14,410 bases of DNA from MGIIb-Q1 sp964342465 (GTDB lineage Archaea > Thermoplasmatota > Poseidoniia > Poseidoniales > Thalassarchaeaceae). Below the pieces are notes generated by a model, which searched no databases, was not told where the DNA came from, and saw only the letters and a list, made by a program, of their open reading frames with translations. Where the stretch lies: the NCBI GenBank assembly GCA_964342465.1, contig CAYFFQ010000028.1, forward strand, positions 1 to 14,410, written 5' to 3'. Position 1 is the stretch's first letter. Every line of letters starts with the position of its first letter. Positions 1 through 6,464 of the stretch are shown here, in pieces. Position numbers and translations under genes: made by a program.

Positions 1-69
1 TCGGTCGGCGAGAAGGTGGTGGTAGCGAGAAAGGACAGATGCGAAACCATTGGCTACCACATCGATTGA
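1..69 (+). CDS. Possible C-terminal end of an unidentified protein (partial)
   Basis: Frame 1 is open from the first base and closes with TGA at 67-69. It gives 22 residues that read like a normal protein end (GEKVVVARKDRCETIGYHID), with an alternating beta-strand pattern. Plus frame 2 stops after seven codons. Plus frame 3 is open further, but its product looks random. If this is real, the gene runs towards the NrtP-like transporter gene and the two are convergent, with the tandem repeat between their 3' ends. The family is not recognised. So short a fragment could be open by chance. Confidence 0.35.
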   Translation, partial: SVGEKVVVARKDRCETIGYHID

Positions 70-397
70 AAGCGTATGTGACAGGCAACTGGAGAGGTGA
101 GCCATCCGCCTTCGGGAGAGTGGTGTGGAGGGCCGCGGGTGATGGACATGAACGACCGCTCATCATCCGCCTTCGGGAGAGTGGTGTGGAGGGCCGCGGG
201 TGATGGACATGAACGACCGCTCATCATCCGCCTTCGGGAGAGTGGTGTGGAGGGCCGCGGGTGAGGGAAATGGACCCCCATTTGGCCCCGCCACCAAGAG
301 GGGAAAGATGACGGGGCGCGAGGGGGATGGGGGTGTTCTTTTTCCGGTTTTCTCCTTCCAAAATCGTTCTTCCTTAGCAGCACTCTTCATCAGCCAT
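70..397. other. Intergenic stretch with tandem repeat and T-rich tract
   Basis: No convincing gene lies between the possible plus-strand gene end and the stop of the minus-strand transporter. The stretch holds the 61-bp tandem repeat (103-264). It then has a purine-rich segment with several G runs (283-334) and a T-rich tract at about 335-355 that could end plus-strand transcription. Longer ORFs crossing it on either strand run through the repeat, whose period is not a multiple of three, so their products change frame from copy to copy and look artefactual. Confidence 0.5.
103..264. repeat. 61-bp tandem repeat, about 2.7 copies
   Basis: Two full identical copies (103-163 and 164-224) are followed by an identical partial copy (225-264), each starting CATCCGCCTTCGGGAG. 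After 264 the third copy diverges (TGAGGG in place of TGATGG). Copies are exact over their whole length with no spacer, so this is a minisatellite and not a CRISPR array. A period of 61 is not a multiple of three, which argues against a coding repeat. It lies between the end of the transporter gene and the possible gene end at 69. Perfect identity suggests recent expansion or replication slippage. Confidence 0.95.
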
Positions 398-1930
398 TCA
401 GCGCAGGGCGACAGACGGAGTGGCACCACCAGTCGGGGATGACTCCACGACATTTCCGATGGCCACATCGTCAGCGTGTTCTGCATCGAACGAACCCTTG
501 GGCTCCTTCAGCATGAAGACTGAGAGGAGAGTGCAAAGCGCTGCAGTACTACCTATGGTCATGAAGAACTGAGCAGGCGTCACGAAACTGTAGACGGTGA
601 GGAAGGTCACCGCTCCGACTGTTCCGTAGGCCCCTACCATGCCGGCGATCTGCCCGCTGACTCGCTTCTTGACCAGAGGAACAACGGCGTATGTCGCCCC
701 CTCCCCAGCCTGAACGAAGAATGAGGTGGCCATGACGACGACCACGGCAGCGGCGAGAGGCCATGCACTCGATAGGGTACTCATCACGAAGTAGAGGATT
801 GAGAGACCACCCGTGAGAATGACGAGAGTCCACTTTCGTGAGTTCATCTTGTCAGAGAGGAAACCACCGGACGGGCGAGCGAAGAGGTTCATGAAGGCGA
901 ATGAGGCGCCGAGGATACCCGCGGTCTGCGGGGTGAGGCCCCATGTGTCTTGGAAAAACCAAGGCAGCATCGATACGACTGCTAGTTCTGAGCCGAAATT
1001 GTTGAAGTAGCAGAAGTTGAGGATTCCGACCTGCGAAAAACTGTACTGGTCGTCCGCGTCATATCCTTTTCTGAGAGAGTCAGCATTGACTTCGTATGCC
1101 TTCCATGCTTGAAAGACGAAGAGGGCTACGAGCAGTCCGTAGATGATATGAGCCGCTTGAGTCGGCATGAATCCGGTCAGTGTCAATTTCCAGGCGAGAA
1201 GACCGAGGACCGCCAACATCGGAATCAACATGAAGATGTATCCGGCGAATGAGGACCAAGATGTCACCTCCAACGCTCCACCCTTCTTCGGCTTCTGGTA
1301 GGTCTTGCCAGGGGGGGTGTCCTCAACACTCTGGTAGTAGATGATACCGTAGATGAAGGTGGCGAGACCGGTCAGCATGATAGCGTATCTCCAGCCATTC
1401 TCGCCGCCGAACAGATTCAGAGCGATGATCGGCAGAAGCATGGCAGAGGCGGCGGAACCGAAGTTTCCAAAGCCACCATAGATTCCTTCCGCTTCTCCTA
1501 ACTCGTTTGGTGGGAACCACTCAGAAACCATTCTGATACCGATGACGAAGCCAGCACCGATGATTGAGAGGAGAAGACGAGAGATGACGAGTTGAACCAT
1601 CGTGTTGCCGAGGGCGAATGCGAAACTGGGGATAGACAGAATCATCAGCAATGCGCTGAAGGATTTGCGCGGGCCGAACTTGTCGAGCAGCATCCCTATG
1701 ATGACTCGGGCTGGCACAGTAAGGGCGACGTTGCAGATCATCAGAACCTTAAGGTCAGAATCGGTAAGTGCGAGGTCGGCTTTCATCGTCGTGGCTAGAG
1801 GTGCCATGTTGAACCAAGCGACGAAGGTCAGGAAGAAGGCGAACCAAGTTAGGTGTAATGTCCGGTAGCGACCCTTGAACGACAAGAATCTCATCGGATT
1901 AAATTTCGTATTGCTTTTCTGTTCTGACAT
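398..1930 (-). CDS. narK: NarK/NrtP-like nitrate/nitrite transporter (MFS, NNP family)
   Basis: A 510-residue inner-membrane carrier for nitrate and/or nitrite. It carries the marks of the nitrate-nitrite porter branch of the major facilitator superfamily: an arginine in the early PAR motif (about R75, VPARVIIGMLLDKFGPR), the first nitrate signature GGFGNFGSAASA (about 152-163), a second substrate arginine in ARPSGGFLSDK (about 340), and the second signature around GQIAGMVGAYGTVGA. The wording of the first half resembles cyanobacterial NrtP more than E. coli NarK, so uptake is the likelier direction. About 60 extra residues with two hydrophobic segments lie in the central loop (about 223-282), longer than a 12-helix carrier needs. 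The ATG at 1930 is chosen over a GTG nine bases upstream because a GGAG lies eight bases before it. It has its own upstream region (1931-2148) and is probably a separate transcription unit. Confidence 0.93.
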   Translation of the reverse strand: MSEQKSNTKFNPMRFLSFKGRYRTLHLTWFAFFLTFVAWFNMAPLATTMKADLALTDSDLKVLMICNVALTVPARVIIGMLLDKFGPRKSFSALLMILSIPSFAFALGNTMVQLVISRLLLSIIGAGFVIGIRMVSEWFPPNELGEAEGIYGGFGNFGSAASAMLLPIIALNLFGGENGWRYAIMLTGLATFIYGIIYYQSVEDTPPGKTYQKPKKGGALEVTSWSSFAGYIFMLIPMLAVLGLLAWKLTLTGFMPTQAAHIIYGLLVALFVFQAWKAYEVNADSLRKGYDADDQYSFSQVGILNFCYFNNFGSELAVVSMLPWFFQDTWGLTPQTAGILGASFAFMNLFARPSGGFLSDKMNSRKWTLVILTGGLSILYFVMSTLSSAWPLAAAVVVVMATSFFVQAGEGATYAVVPLVKKRVSGQIAGMVGAYGTVGAVTFLTVYSFVTPAQFFMTIGSTAALCTLLSVFMLKEPKGSFDAEHADDVAIGNVVESSPTGGATPSVALR

Positions 1931-2148
1931 CCGTCTCACTCCATAAGCAGGGCTCTTTCTCCCCTTGTTTTACCCGTGTAGCCCCTATTCGGGTTATCTT
2001 GTCCCGAATATATTCATTCGGGTATTTGCGGTAATAACCAATAACAACCAATTACGGTTTCTAATTCTCACCATCTTGGGCCCTACCATACTGGCCACGC
2101 GGGTATTATCGAAGCGAGCACCAATCCGTTCCGCCTCAGAAGCGGCCA
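1931..2148 (-). promoter_or_regulatory. Promoter/leader region of the NrtP-like transporter gene
   Basis: This 218-base gap follows the carbonic anhydrase-like gene and precedes the transporter. It contains an inverted repeat (2003-2022), a motif shared with the nar operon upstream region (GCAAATACC on the minus strand, 2021-2029) and GGTAATAACC (2030-2039). ATTCGGGTTAT at 1987-1997 is a further half-site of the inverted repeat. An AT-rich core, GAATATATTC (2006-2015), could be the TATA element and would put a start of transcription near 1985. No gene is seen here on either strand. Confidence 0.5.
2003..2022. promoter_or_regulatory. Inverted repeat, candidate operator
   Basis: CCCGAAT (2003-2009) and ATTCGGG (2016-2022) are exact reverse complements separated by six bases. 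The inner ten bases GAATATATTC are themselves a perfect palindrome. The site sits 73 bases before the start codon of the NrtP-like transporter, and a third ATTCGGG half-site lies at 1987-1993. Position and symmetry fit a regulator-binding site overlapping a TATA-like box. No regulator gene is present to match it. Confidence 0.45.
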
Positions 2149-2895
2149 TCACAATCTGATTCGCTCGCTCTCTTCTGAGGCTGTGTAGAGAGTGGATGAG
2201 AGATGTTGAACCATGTCGTCTCCCGTGGAAAGATGGGTGAGAATCCCAGAAAAAACAGCATAGTCAAACTCATCGGGAGTGAGTAGACGCTTTGCTAGAC
2301 CCGTCAAGTCAAAATGTATCGCCTCGGCCATGGCAAGGGTTGTCTCCTTCAGGGATGCACTCGCAACACCCCACATTCTCCGCCTCAAGAAACTGTATTC
2401 AACATCGTCATCGTCAGTTGGGAGTGGGATTTCTGGTGCGTGGTCCGAGTATTCACCGCAAAGTCTGGCCAATGCACCGCAGGCGGTGGAAGGCGCGACA
2501 CCCTCCTGTCGGCTCGCAACCCCCCACTCTCCTGACTCACCCAGAGCGATGTGAGCCATGCCGATGAGCAGAACCCTCCGTCGACCCCCCATTTTTGGAG
2601 CATGATGTGAAGCTGCACCGAGTGCAGTCACCCCACCTATTGGCAATCCGCCGAGTCCATTGAGGTCAAACGCCTCACCCCACCTATCGCGCACTGCGTG
2701 AATGAAGGGTTGGCAGAGTTCATCACGACAGGTCGCCACCACAGCAAGAGTCGAATCGGCATCAAAGCCGTGTGGAGCGAGTTGCTCTGCGATTTCGTCT
2801 AAAAAGGCTGAAATCGTGACCATCTCGATTGCCGACTCAGAGATGTCAACACCACCCTCAATCGCAACCGTGTCTGCTGATTGGACTGCCCCCAT
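2149..2895 (-). CDS. LCIB-type (theta class) carbonic anhydrase-like protein
   Basis: A soluble protein of about 248 residues matching the LCIB/LCIC carbonic anhydrase family (CO2 + H2O to bicarbonate + H+). Visible family blocks are ATCRDELC (about 54-61), GLGGLPIGG (about 80-88), GAASHHAPKMG (about 93-103), MAHIALGESGEWG (about 113-125) and STACGAL (about 136-142). C56, H115 and C139 are the expected zinc ligands, with D58 beside C56. Activity is inferred from the family. Chosen start: ATG 2895, with GAGG nine bases upstream, which overlaps the hemerythrin gene by 38 bases. A shorter start at ATG 2823 keeps all motifs and removes the overlap, so the N-terminus is uncertain. A TTG at 2919 was rejected. 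The overlap or closeness implies co-transcription with the hemerythrin gene. No signal peptide or membrane segment is seen. Confidence 0.8.
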   Translation of the reverse strand: MGAVQSADTVAIEGGVDISESAIEMVTISAFLDEIAEQLAPHGFDADSTLAVVATCRDELCQPFIHAVRDRWGEAFDLNGLGGLPIGGVTALGAASHHAPKMGGRRRVLLIGMAHIALGESGEWGVASRQEGVAPSTACGALARLCGEYSDHAPEIPLPTDDDDVEYSFLRRRMWGVASASLKETTLAMAEAIHFDLTGLAKRLLTPDEFDYAVFSGILTHLSTGDDMVQHLSSTLYTASEESERIRL

Positions 2896-3403
2896 CCGCA
2901 GATGCCTCGCTCTCCTCAACCTCTACGACTCCATCTATCCAATTATCGAGGTCGATGGGAGGGGCGTTCTCCATGTGTTCCAGCAACTCAGCACGGCTCT
3001 CTTCGACGAGCATACTCTGAACTGAATCGTAGATGACGTTCTCCTCTGCCTGATTGTGTTGCAGCAACAGACCCTGCAATGCGCTTGAAAGAGCCAAGTC
3101 AACGGCTCCATCGCGCGCCCCCAGAACCAACTCATAGAGCATCTCCTGAATTGTGTGGTGGTCACTACGCATGACGAAAGTGGGGCCCTTGTCGTCCATT
3201 CCTGTGACCTGTTCAAAGACTGGAAAGATGTACTCATCCTCCCAGATTATGTGTTGTATGAGACCGCGGGCGAACTCCTCCACCTCGGAGAGACAGTTCT
3301 GAAACCTAGAGTTCAGACAGTGGTTGAACAACTTGTCCAACCGCGCATGGTCACGGGAGAAGAAGCCGTGCAGGTCGGTCTCCCCACTACCGTCATCAGT
3401 CAT
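2858..3403 (-). CDS. Hemerythrin-like (HHE domain) di-iron protein
   Basis: A 181-residue soluble protein with a hemerythrin/HHE four-helix bundle in residues about 10-130. Candidate iron ligands follow the family spacing: H19 in the DHARLD motif, H51 and E55 (HIIWE), H82/H83, and H116 with E120/E121 (HNQAEE). The family includes O2-binding hemerythrins, NO-responsive proteins and Fe-S repair proteins of the YtfE/RIC type. Which role applies cannot be read from the sequence. Next to a nitrate reductase rich in Fe-S clusters, NO or O2 sensing, or cluster repair, is plausible. The last 50 residues form an acidic tail outside the domain. ATG 3403 (MTDDGSG) is preferred to a GTG at 3430 that would read through a G-rich stretch. 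It may start its own transcript (TTTAAG box near 3433) or read on from the transporter gene 81 bases upstream. Confidence 0.85.
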   Translation of the reverse strand: MTDDGSGETDLHGFFSRDHARLDKLFNHCLNSRFQNCLSEVEEFARGLIQHIIWEDEYIFPVFEQVTGMDDKGPTFVMRSDHHTIQEMLYELVLGARDGAVDLALSSALQGLLLQHNQAEENVIYDSVQSMLVEESRAELLEHMENAPPIDLDNWIDGVVEVEESEASADGGSPISRHGCD

Positions 3404-3428
3404 GGTCAGCACCCCCCCAGTCACCCCC

Positions 3429-3436
3429 ACTTAAAC
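3429..3436 (-). promoter_or_regulatory. Possible TATA-like box for the hemerythrin gene
   Basis: GTTTAAGT on the minus strand is centred about 30 bases before the ATG at 3403. That is where an archaeal TATA box would sit for an almost leaderless transcript. The spacer between is unusually G-rich. If the organism is bacterial, or if the gene is read through from the transporter, this box means nothing. Confidence 0.25.
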
Positions 3437-3484
3437 GGTTGCTCAGACACCCTCCCCATCTTCTCACAGGTGGGGAATAGTGAA

Positions 3485-5113
3485 TCACGGGTTGTCGTAA
3501 TCCCGTTTCGGTCCGAGGTAGTACCACCAGTTGATGACGGCGCAGAATGCGTAAAATGCGGCAAGACCGTAGAATGCGTATTCTGGAGTCTTGGCTGCCA
3601 TCTGCTCACCTATCAACTTTGGAATGAGGAAGGCGCCGTATGCTGCAACTGCTGAAGTCCAGCCGAGGGCTGGGCCAGCCTGCTCCTTGTCGTAGATGAC
3701 CGAGATGGTTCGGAAGGTCGAACCGTTGCCGACACCGGTGGCAGCGAACAGGATGACGATGAGGATGATGAACGGGGTGAAATAATCCTGAGGAGTAGCC
3801 GATTGATAGGCGATGGCCGAGTAGTATCCGACTCCGATTGTCGAGAGGGTCATGACAATGGCAACCACCTGAGTGACTATGGCTCCACCCACCTTGTCGG
3901 AGATGACACCCCCTACTGGGCGAATCAACGCTCCTATGAACGGACCCATCCAGGCGTACATGAGGGCGGATGGGCCATCGAGATTCACCGTATCGTGGGT
4001 CATCACTCCTTCTACCATCATGTGCTGGAAGCCGAAGATGAACTTGATAGCAAGCCCGACTGCTGCCGAGAATCCGATGAATGAACCGAAGGTCATCGTG
4101 TAGATGACTGTCATCACCCAAGTGTGCTTGTTGTCGAAAATCTGGTATTGTCTGTCGAGATTCTCCTTTATCTCCCCTGGCGAGAGTTGTTTCATCAGGA
4201 ATACAGTAGCAGCGATGATACAGGGAAGAACAATCCACTTCGTCCATGTGCTGGTGAAGGTGAGAATCAGATACAATCCGATTCCAGCGGTCAGGAATCC
4301 GATTCCGAGTAGGAACAGAATGCGGCCGAAGGAGGTGAGTGGACTCTTGAGGCCGGGGGTGACCGCTTCGGTGGTGATGTTGTTCATCCTAGTCCAGCCG
4401 AGGAATGCGAGTGGTACCAGCCAGTACATCCACACCCAACCGGCGCTGGAAAGCCAAGTTTCTGAGCCTGCCTCAATCTGCTTGAAGATGGTCCCACTGG
4501 TTGTCTCGAGGATCATCGAATCGCCACTTAGTGGGCCGACTATCGCCGCAGTCATTCCGAGAGGGATGAGAATCTGCATGGTGGTCACACCGAAGTTCCC
4601 GAGACCTGCATTCATCCCCAGTGCATATCCCTGCACCTTCTTCGGGTAGAAGAAGGAGATGTTGGACATCGAAGAGGCGAAGTTACCCCCGCCTATTCCC
4701 GAGAGGAAGGCGAGAAGTTGGAACACATAGAGGGGTGTGTCCGGATTCTGTAGTGTAATCGCCGCGCCCAGTGCCGGAATCATCAACAATGCAGTAGTGA
4801 AGAATATGGTATTCCTACCACCTGCCAACCTGATGAAGAAGGTCGAGGGAATCCTCAGGGTCGCACCTGTCAGTCCGGCGATTGCCGATAGTGTGAACAG
4901 TTCACTCTGGCTGAAGTCGAAGCCGAGGTTCTTCATCTGAACTGTGATAATCCCCCACATCAGCCAGACGGCGAAGCCACAGAGAAGAGATGGAATCGAA
5001 ATCCATAGATTCCGCGTCGCTATCTTCTTTCCTGTGGACTCCCAAAACTCTTCGTCCTCGGGGTCCCAATCCGCCAAGTCGGTACCTGAATAATCAGCAT
5101 CGTTTTCACTCAT
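3485..5113 (-). CDS. narK: NarK-type nitrate/nitrite transporter (MFS, NNP family)
   Basis: A 542-residue membrane carrier, close in wording to the E. coli NarK/NarU branch and expected to exchange nitrate for nitrite. The N-terminal WDPEDEEFWESTGKKIATRN block and NLWISIP are typical of that branch. Substrate arginines are seen at R87 (TLRIPSTF) and in IRPVGGVISDK (about 395). The two nitrate signatures are MNAGLGNFGVTTMQ (about 167-180) and the GVGNGSTFRTISVIYDK region (about 457). It is some 80 residues longer than E. coli NarK, mostly from a central insert (about 240-310) carrying two extra hydrophobic segments, so a 14-helix topology is likely. ATG 5113 has GAGG seven bases upstream. It follows narI by 56 bases and is probably the next gene of the nar operon. 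Confidence 0.95.
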   Translation of the reverse strand: MSENDADYSGTDLADWDPEDEEFWESTGKKIATRNLWISIPSLLCGFAVWLMWGIITVQMKNLGFDFSQSELFTLSAIAGLTGATLRIPSTFFIRLAGGRNTIFFTTALLMIPALGAAITLQNPDTPLYVFQLLAFLSGIGGGNFASSMSNISFFYPKKVQGYALGMNAGLGNFGVTTMQILIPLGMTAAIVGPLSGDSMILETTSGTIFKQIEAGSETWLSSAGWVWMYWLVPLAFLGWTRMNNITTEAVTPGLKSPLTSFGRILFLLGIGFLTAGIGLYLILTFTSTWTKWIVLPCIIAATVFLMKQLSPGEIKENLDRQYQIFDNKHTWVMTVIYTMTFGSFIGFSAAVGLAIKFIFGFQHMMVEGVMTHDTVNLDGPSALMYAWMGPFIGALIRPVGGVISDKVGGAIVTQVVAIVMTLSTIGVGYYSAIAYQSATPQDYFTPFIILIVILFAATGVGNGSTFRTISVIYDKEQAGPALGWTSAVAAYGAFLIPKLIGEQMAAKTPEYAFYGLAAFYAFCAVINWWYYLGPKRDYDNP

Positions 5114-5169
5114 ATCAATTCCTCATTTCATATTCGCTCGAAGCATCTCCCATAAGCCCCAAGTCTTGT

Positions 5170-5853
5170 TCACTTCACCCAGCGTCCCTGACCGCGCATC
5201 GAGATGTACGGCCTCCACGCATAGACGAACGGGTATGACCACATGTGCACCATCTTGGTGAATGGCACATAGCAGAAGAAGAGCATGCTCACTACTATGT
5301 GGAGTTGGGTCAGGAAAGGTGCATTTGCCATGCCACTCGCATCAGGTGAGAAAGTGAAGATGGACTCCAACCATGGGAAGACTGTCGACGACATCCCCCA
5401 AGTTCCATCCACTATGACCAGCCAAAGTGAACTTGCAGATGCGGTAATGAGCAGAATCAGAATGATGTAGTCTTCGAGTTGTGACATCTCCTGAACCTCA
5501 GGAACGGTCAGTCTGCGTATCAGTGCGACCACGAGACCGAACAGGAACATCAAGCCGCCAGCCAATCCAACCCAGTGGAAGTAATCAACGAGGATGACCG
5601 GCCCCCAGAGAGCACCGACGAGGCCTAGGAAGAGATGTCCAACGATGAGAGTGATGACACCCCAATGCAGGGCGAGAGCCCCCATTCCCATCATTTTCCT
5701 GCCGAAAAATCCAGACGGGCGGGGTGTCCATTGAAAGTCCCCTCTTGCTGTCCAGTCCCAATGGCCGCGAAAGGCTCGCCAAATCGGAGCGAGGAAAAAG
5801 AGAAGTATGGTCACATACGGCATAGCCACAAAAAATAGTTCAATCCAATTCAT
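5170..5853 (-). CDS. narI: Respiratory nitrate reductase gamma subunit (cytochrome b)
   Basis: A 227-residue membrane subunit that anchors NarGH, oxidises quinol and passes electrons to NarH through two b haems. About five hydrophobic helices are visible. The four haem-ligating histidines are present with the spacing of E. coli NarI: H63 and H73 (LHWGVITLIVGH), and H185 and H203 (LHIVVSMLFFCYVPFTKMVH). The length equals the usual family size. The start ATG overlaps the narJ stop by one base (TAATG), so translation is coupled. The C-terminus ends on a short basic cytoplasmic tail (RGQGRWVK). This protein makes the complex electrogenic when the quinol site faces outward. Confidence 0.97.
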   Translation of the reverse strand: MNWIELFFVAMPYVTILLFFLAPIWRAFRGHWDWTARGDFQWTPRPSGFFGRKMMGMGALALHWGVITLIVGHLFLGLVGALWGPVILVDYFHWVGLAGGLMFLFGLVVALIRRLTVPEVQEMSQLEDYIILILLITASASSLWLVIVDGTWGMSSTVFPWLESIFTFSPDASGMANAPFLTQLHIVVSMLFFCYVPFTKMVHMWSYPFVYAWRPYISMRGQGRWVK

Positions 5854-6464
5854 TATTCATCACCTCTTCCACTTGTGTTCGATTCAATTTCAATCAGTGA
5901 CTCCACGGCTGCCACGAGGTCGACCCACGGCTTACCACGGAATCCCTTCTTCAATTTCGGAAGAAACGGGGAGACCAATGAGTCGATGTAGCCCTTCCTC
6001 AGAATCCTTGATTCGGGGTGTTTCTCAGCCAGAGATACTGCGAGGAACTCGCAGACTGCGGGAAAGTAGTCGGGCATCTCACCGTGTTCCATCTCCATTC
6101 CATAATGCTTGTAGACAGCCGCCACCTCAATCATGTAGAGATTGCGCTCGCTGACGCCGATTTCACCACAGGACTTCGGTGCGTCAAAACCATAGTGGCC
6201 GAGATATGGTGGTGATGAAGGGGTCATCTCGATGGCGAACATGTGCTCCTCCGAGGTAATCTTCCAAAGTTTCTTGTGAAATTCAGCGAAGTGAGTCGCC
6301 ACCTGATGGGCGCCCGCCTTGTGCAGGTCACTGACGAGATTGGTCAGTTGGGTGTTGGTTGATTCCTTGTCCATCTGCTCCGGGTCGGCGAAGAGGATGG
6401 AAGTCGTCAAGTAGGCGCTGGCCAGCAACTCCTCATCGAAATCCGAAACCTGATTTGTCAGCAT
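5853..6464 (-). CDS. narJ: Nitrate reductase assembly chaperone (NarJ/TorD family)
   Basis: A 203-residue soluble helical protein. It is expected to bind apo-NarG, assist molybdenum cofactor insertion and hold NarGH back from the membrane until mature. It is not part of the final enzyme. Family marks are the PPYLGHYGF block (about residues 85-93) and the EMPDYFPAVCEFLAVSLAEK helix (about 130-149), which corresponds to the conserved D-H/Y..EFL motif of the TorD/DmsD/NarJ superfamily. The start ATG directly follows the narH stop (TGA ATG), and the stop overlaps the narI start. Position between narH and narI is the standard narGHJI order and supports the call as strongly as the sequence does. 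Confidence 0.92.
   Translation of the reverse strand: MLTNQVSDFDEELLASAYLTTSILFADPEQMDKESTNTQLTNLVSDLHKAGAHQVATHFAEFHKKLWKITSEEHMFAIEMTPSSPPYLGHYGFDAPKSCGEIGVSERNLYMIEVAAVYKHYGMEMEHGEMPDYFPAVCEFLAVSLAEKHPESRILRKGYIDSLVSPFLPKLKKGFRGKPWVDLVAAVESLIEIESNTSGRGDE

Noticed and set aside
103..264. CRISPR array
   Set aside because: The units are identical along their whole 61 bases; there are no variable spacers and no cas genes.
54..486. Minus- and plus-strand frames through the 61-bp repeat
   Set aside because: They run through a tandem repeat whose period is not a multiple of three, and one overlaps the transporter 3' end. The products are low-complexity, rich in Pro/Ser/Arg.
2130..2144. CCGC/GCGG hairpin just after the carbonic anhydrase-like stop as a terminator
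   Set aside because: The stem is only four bases and no T run follows on the minus strand.
1965..2159. 64-codon plus-strand frame in the gap before the NrtP-like gene
   Set aside because: It overlaps the promoter elements and the end of the carbonic anhydrase-like gene; no ribosome-binding site or recognisable features.
3155..3655. 166-codon plus-strand frame across the hemerythrin/transporter junction
   Set aside because: It spans two well-supported minus-strand genes and the gap between them; no protein-like pattern.
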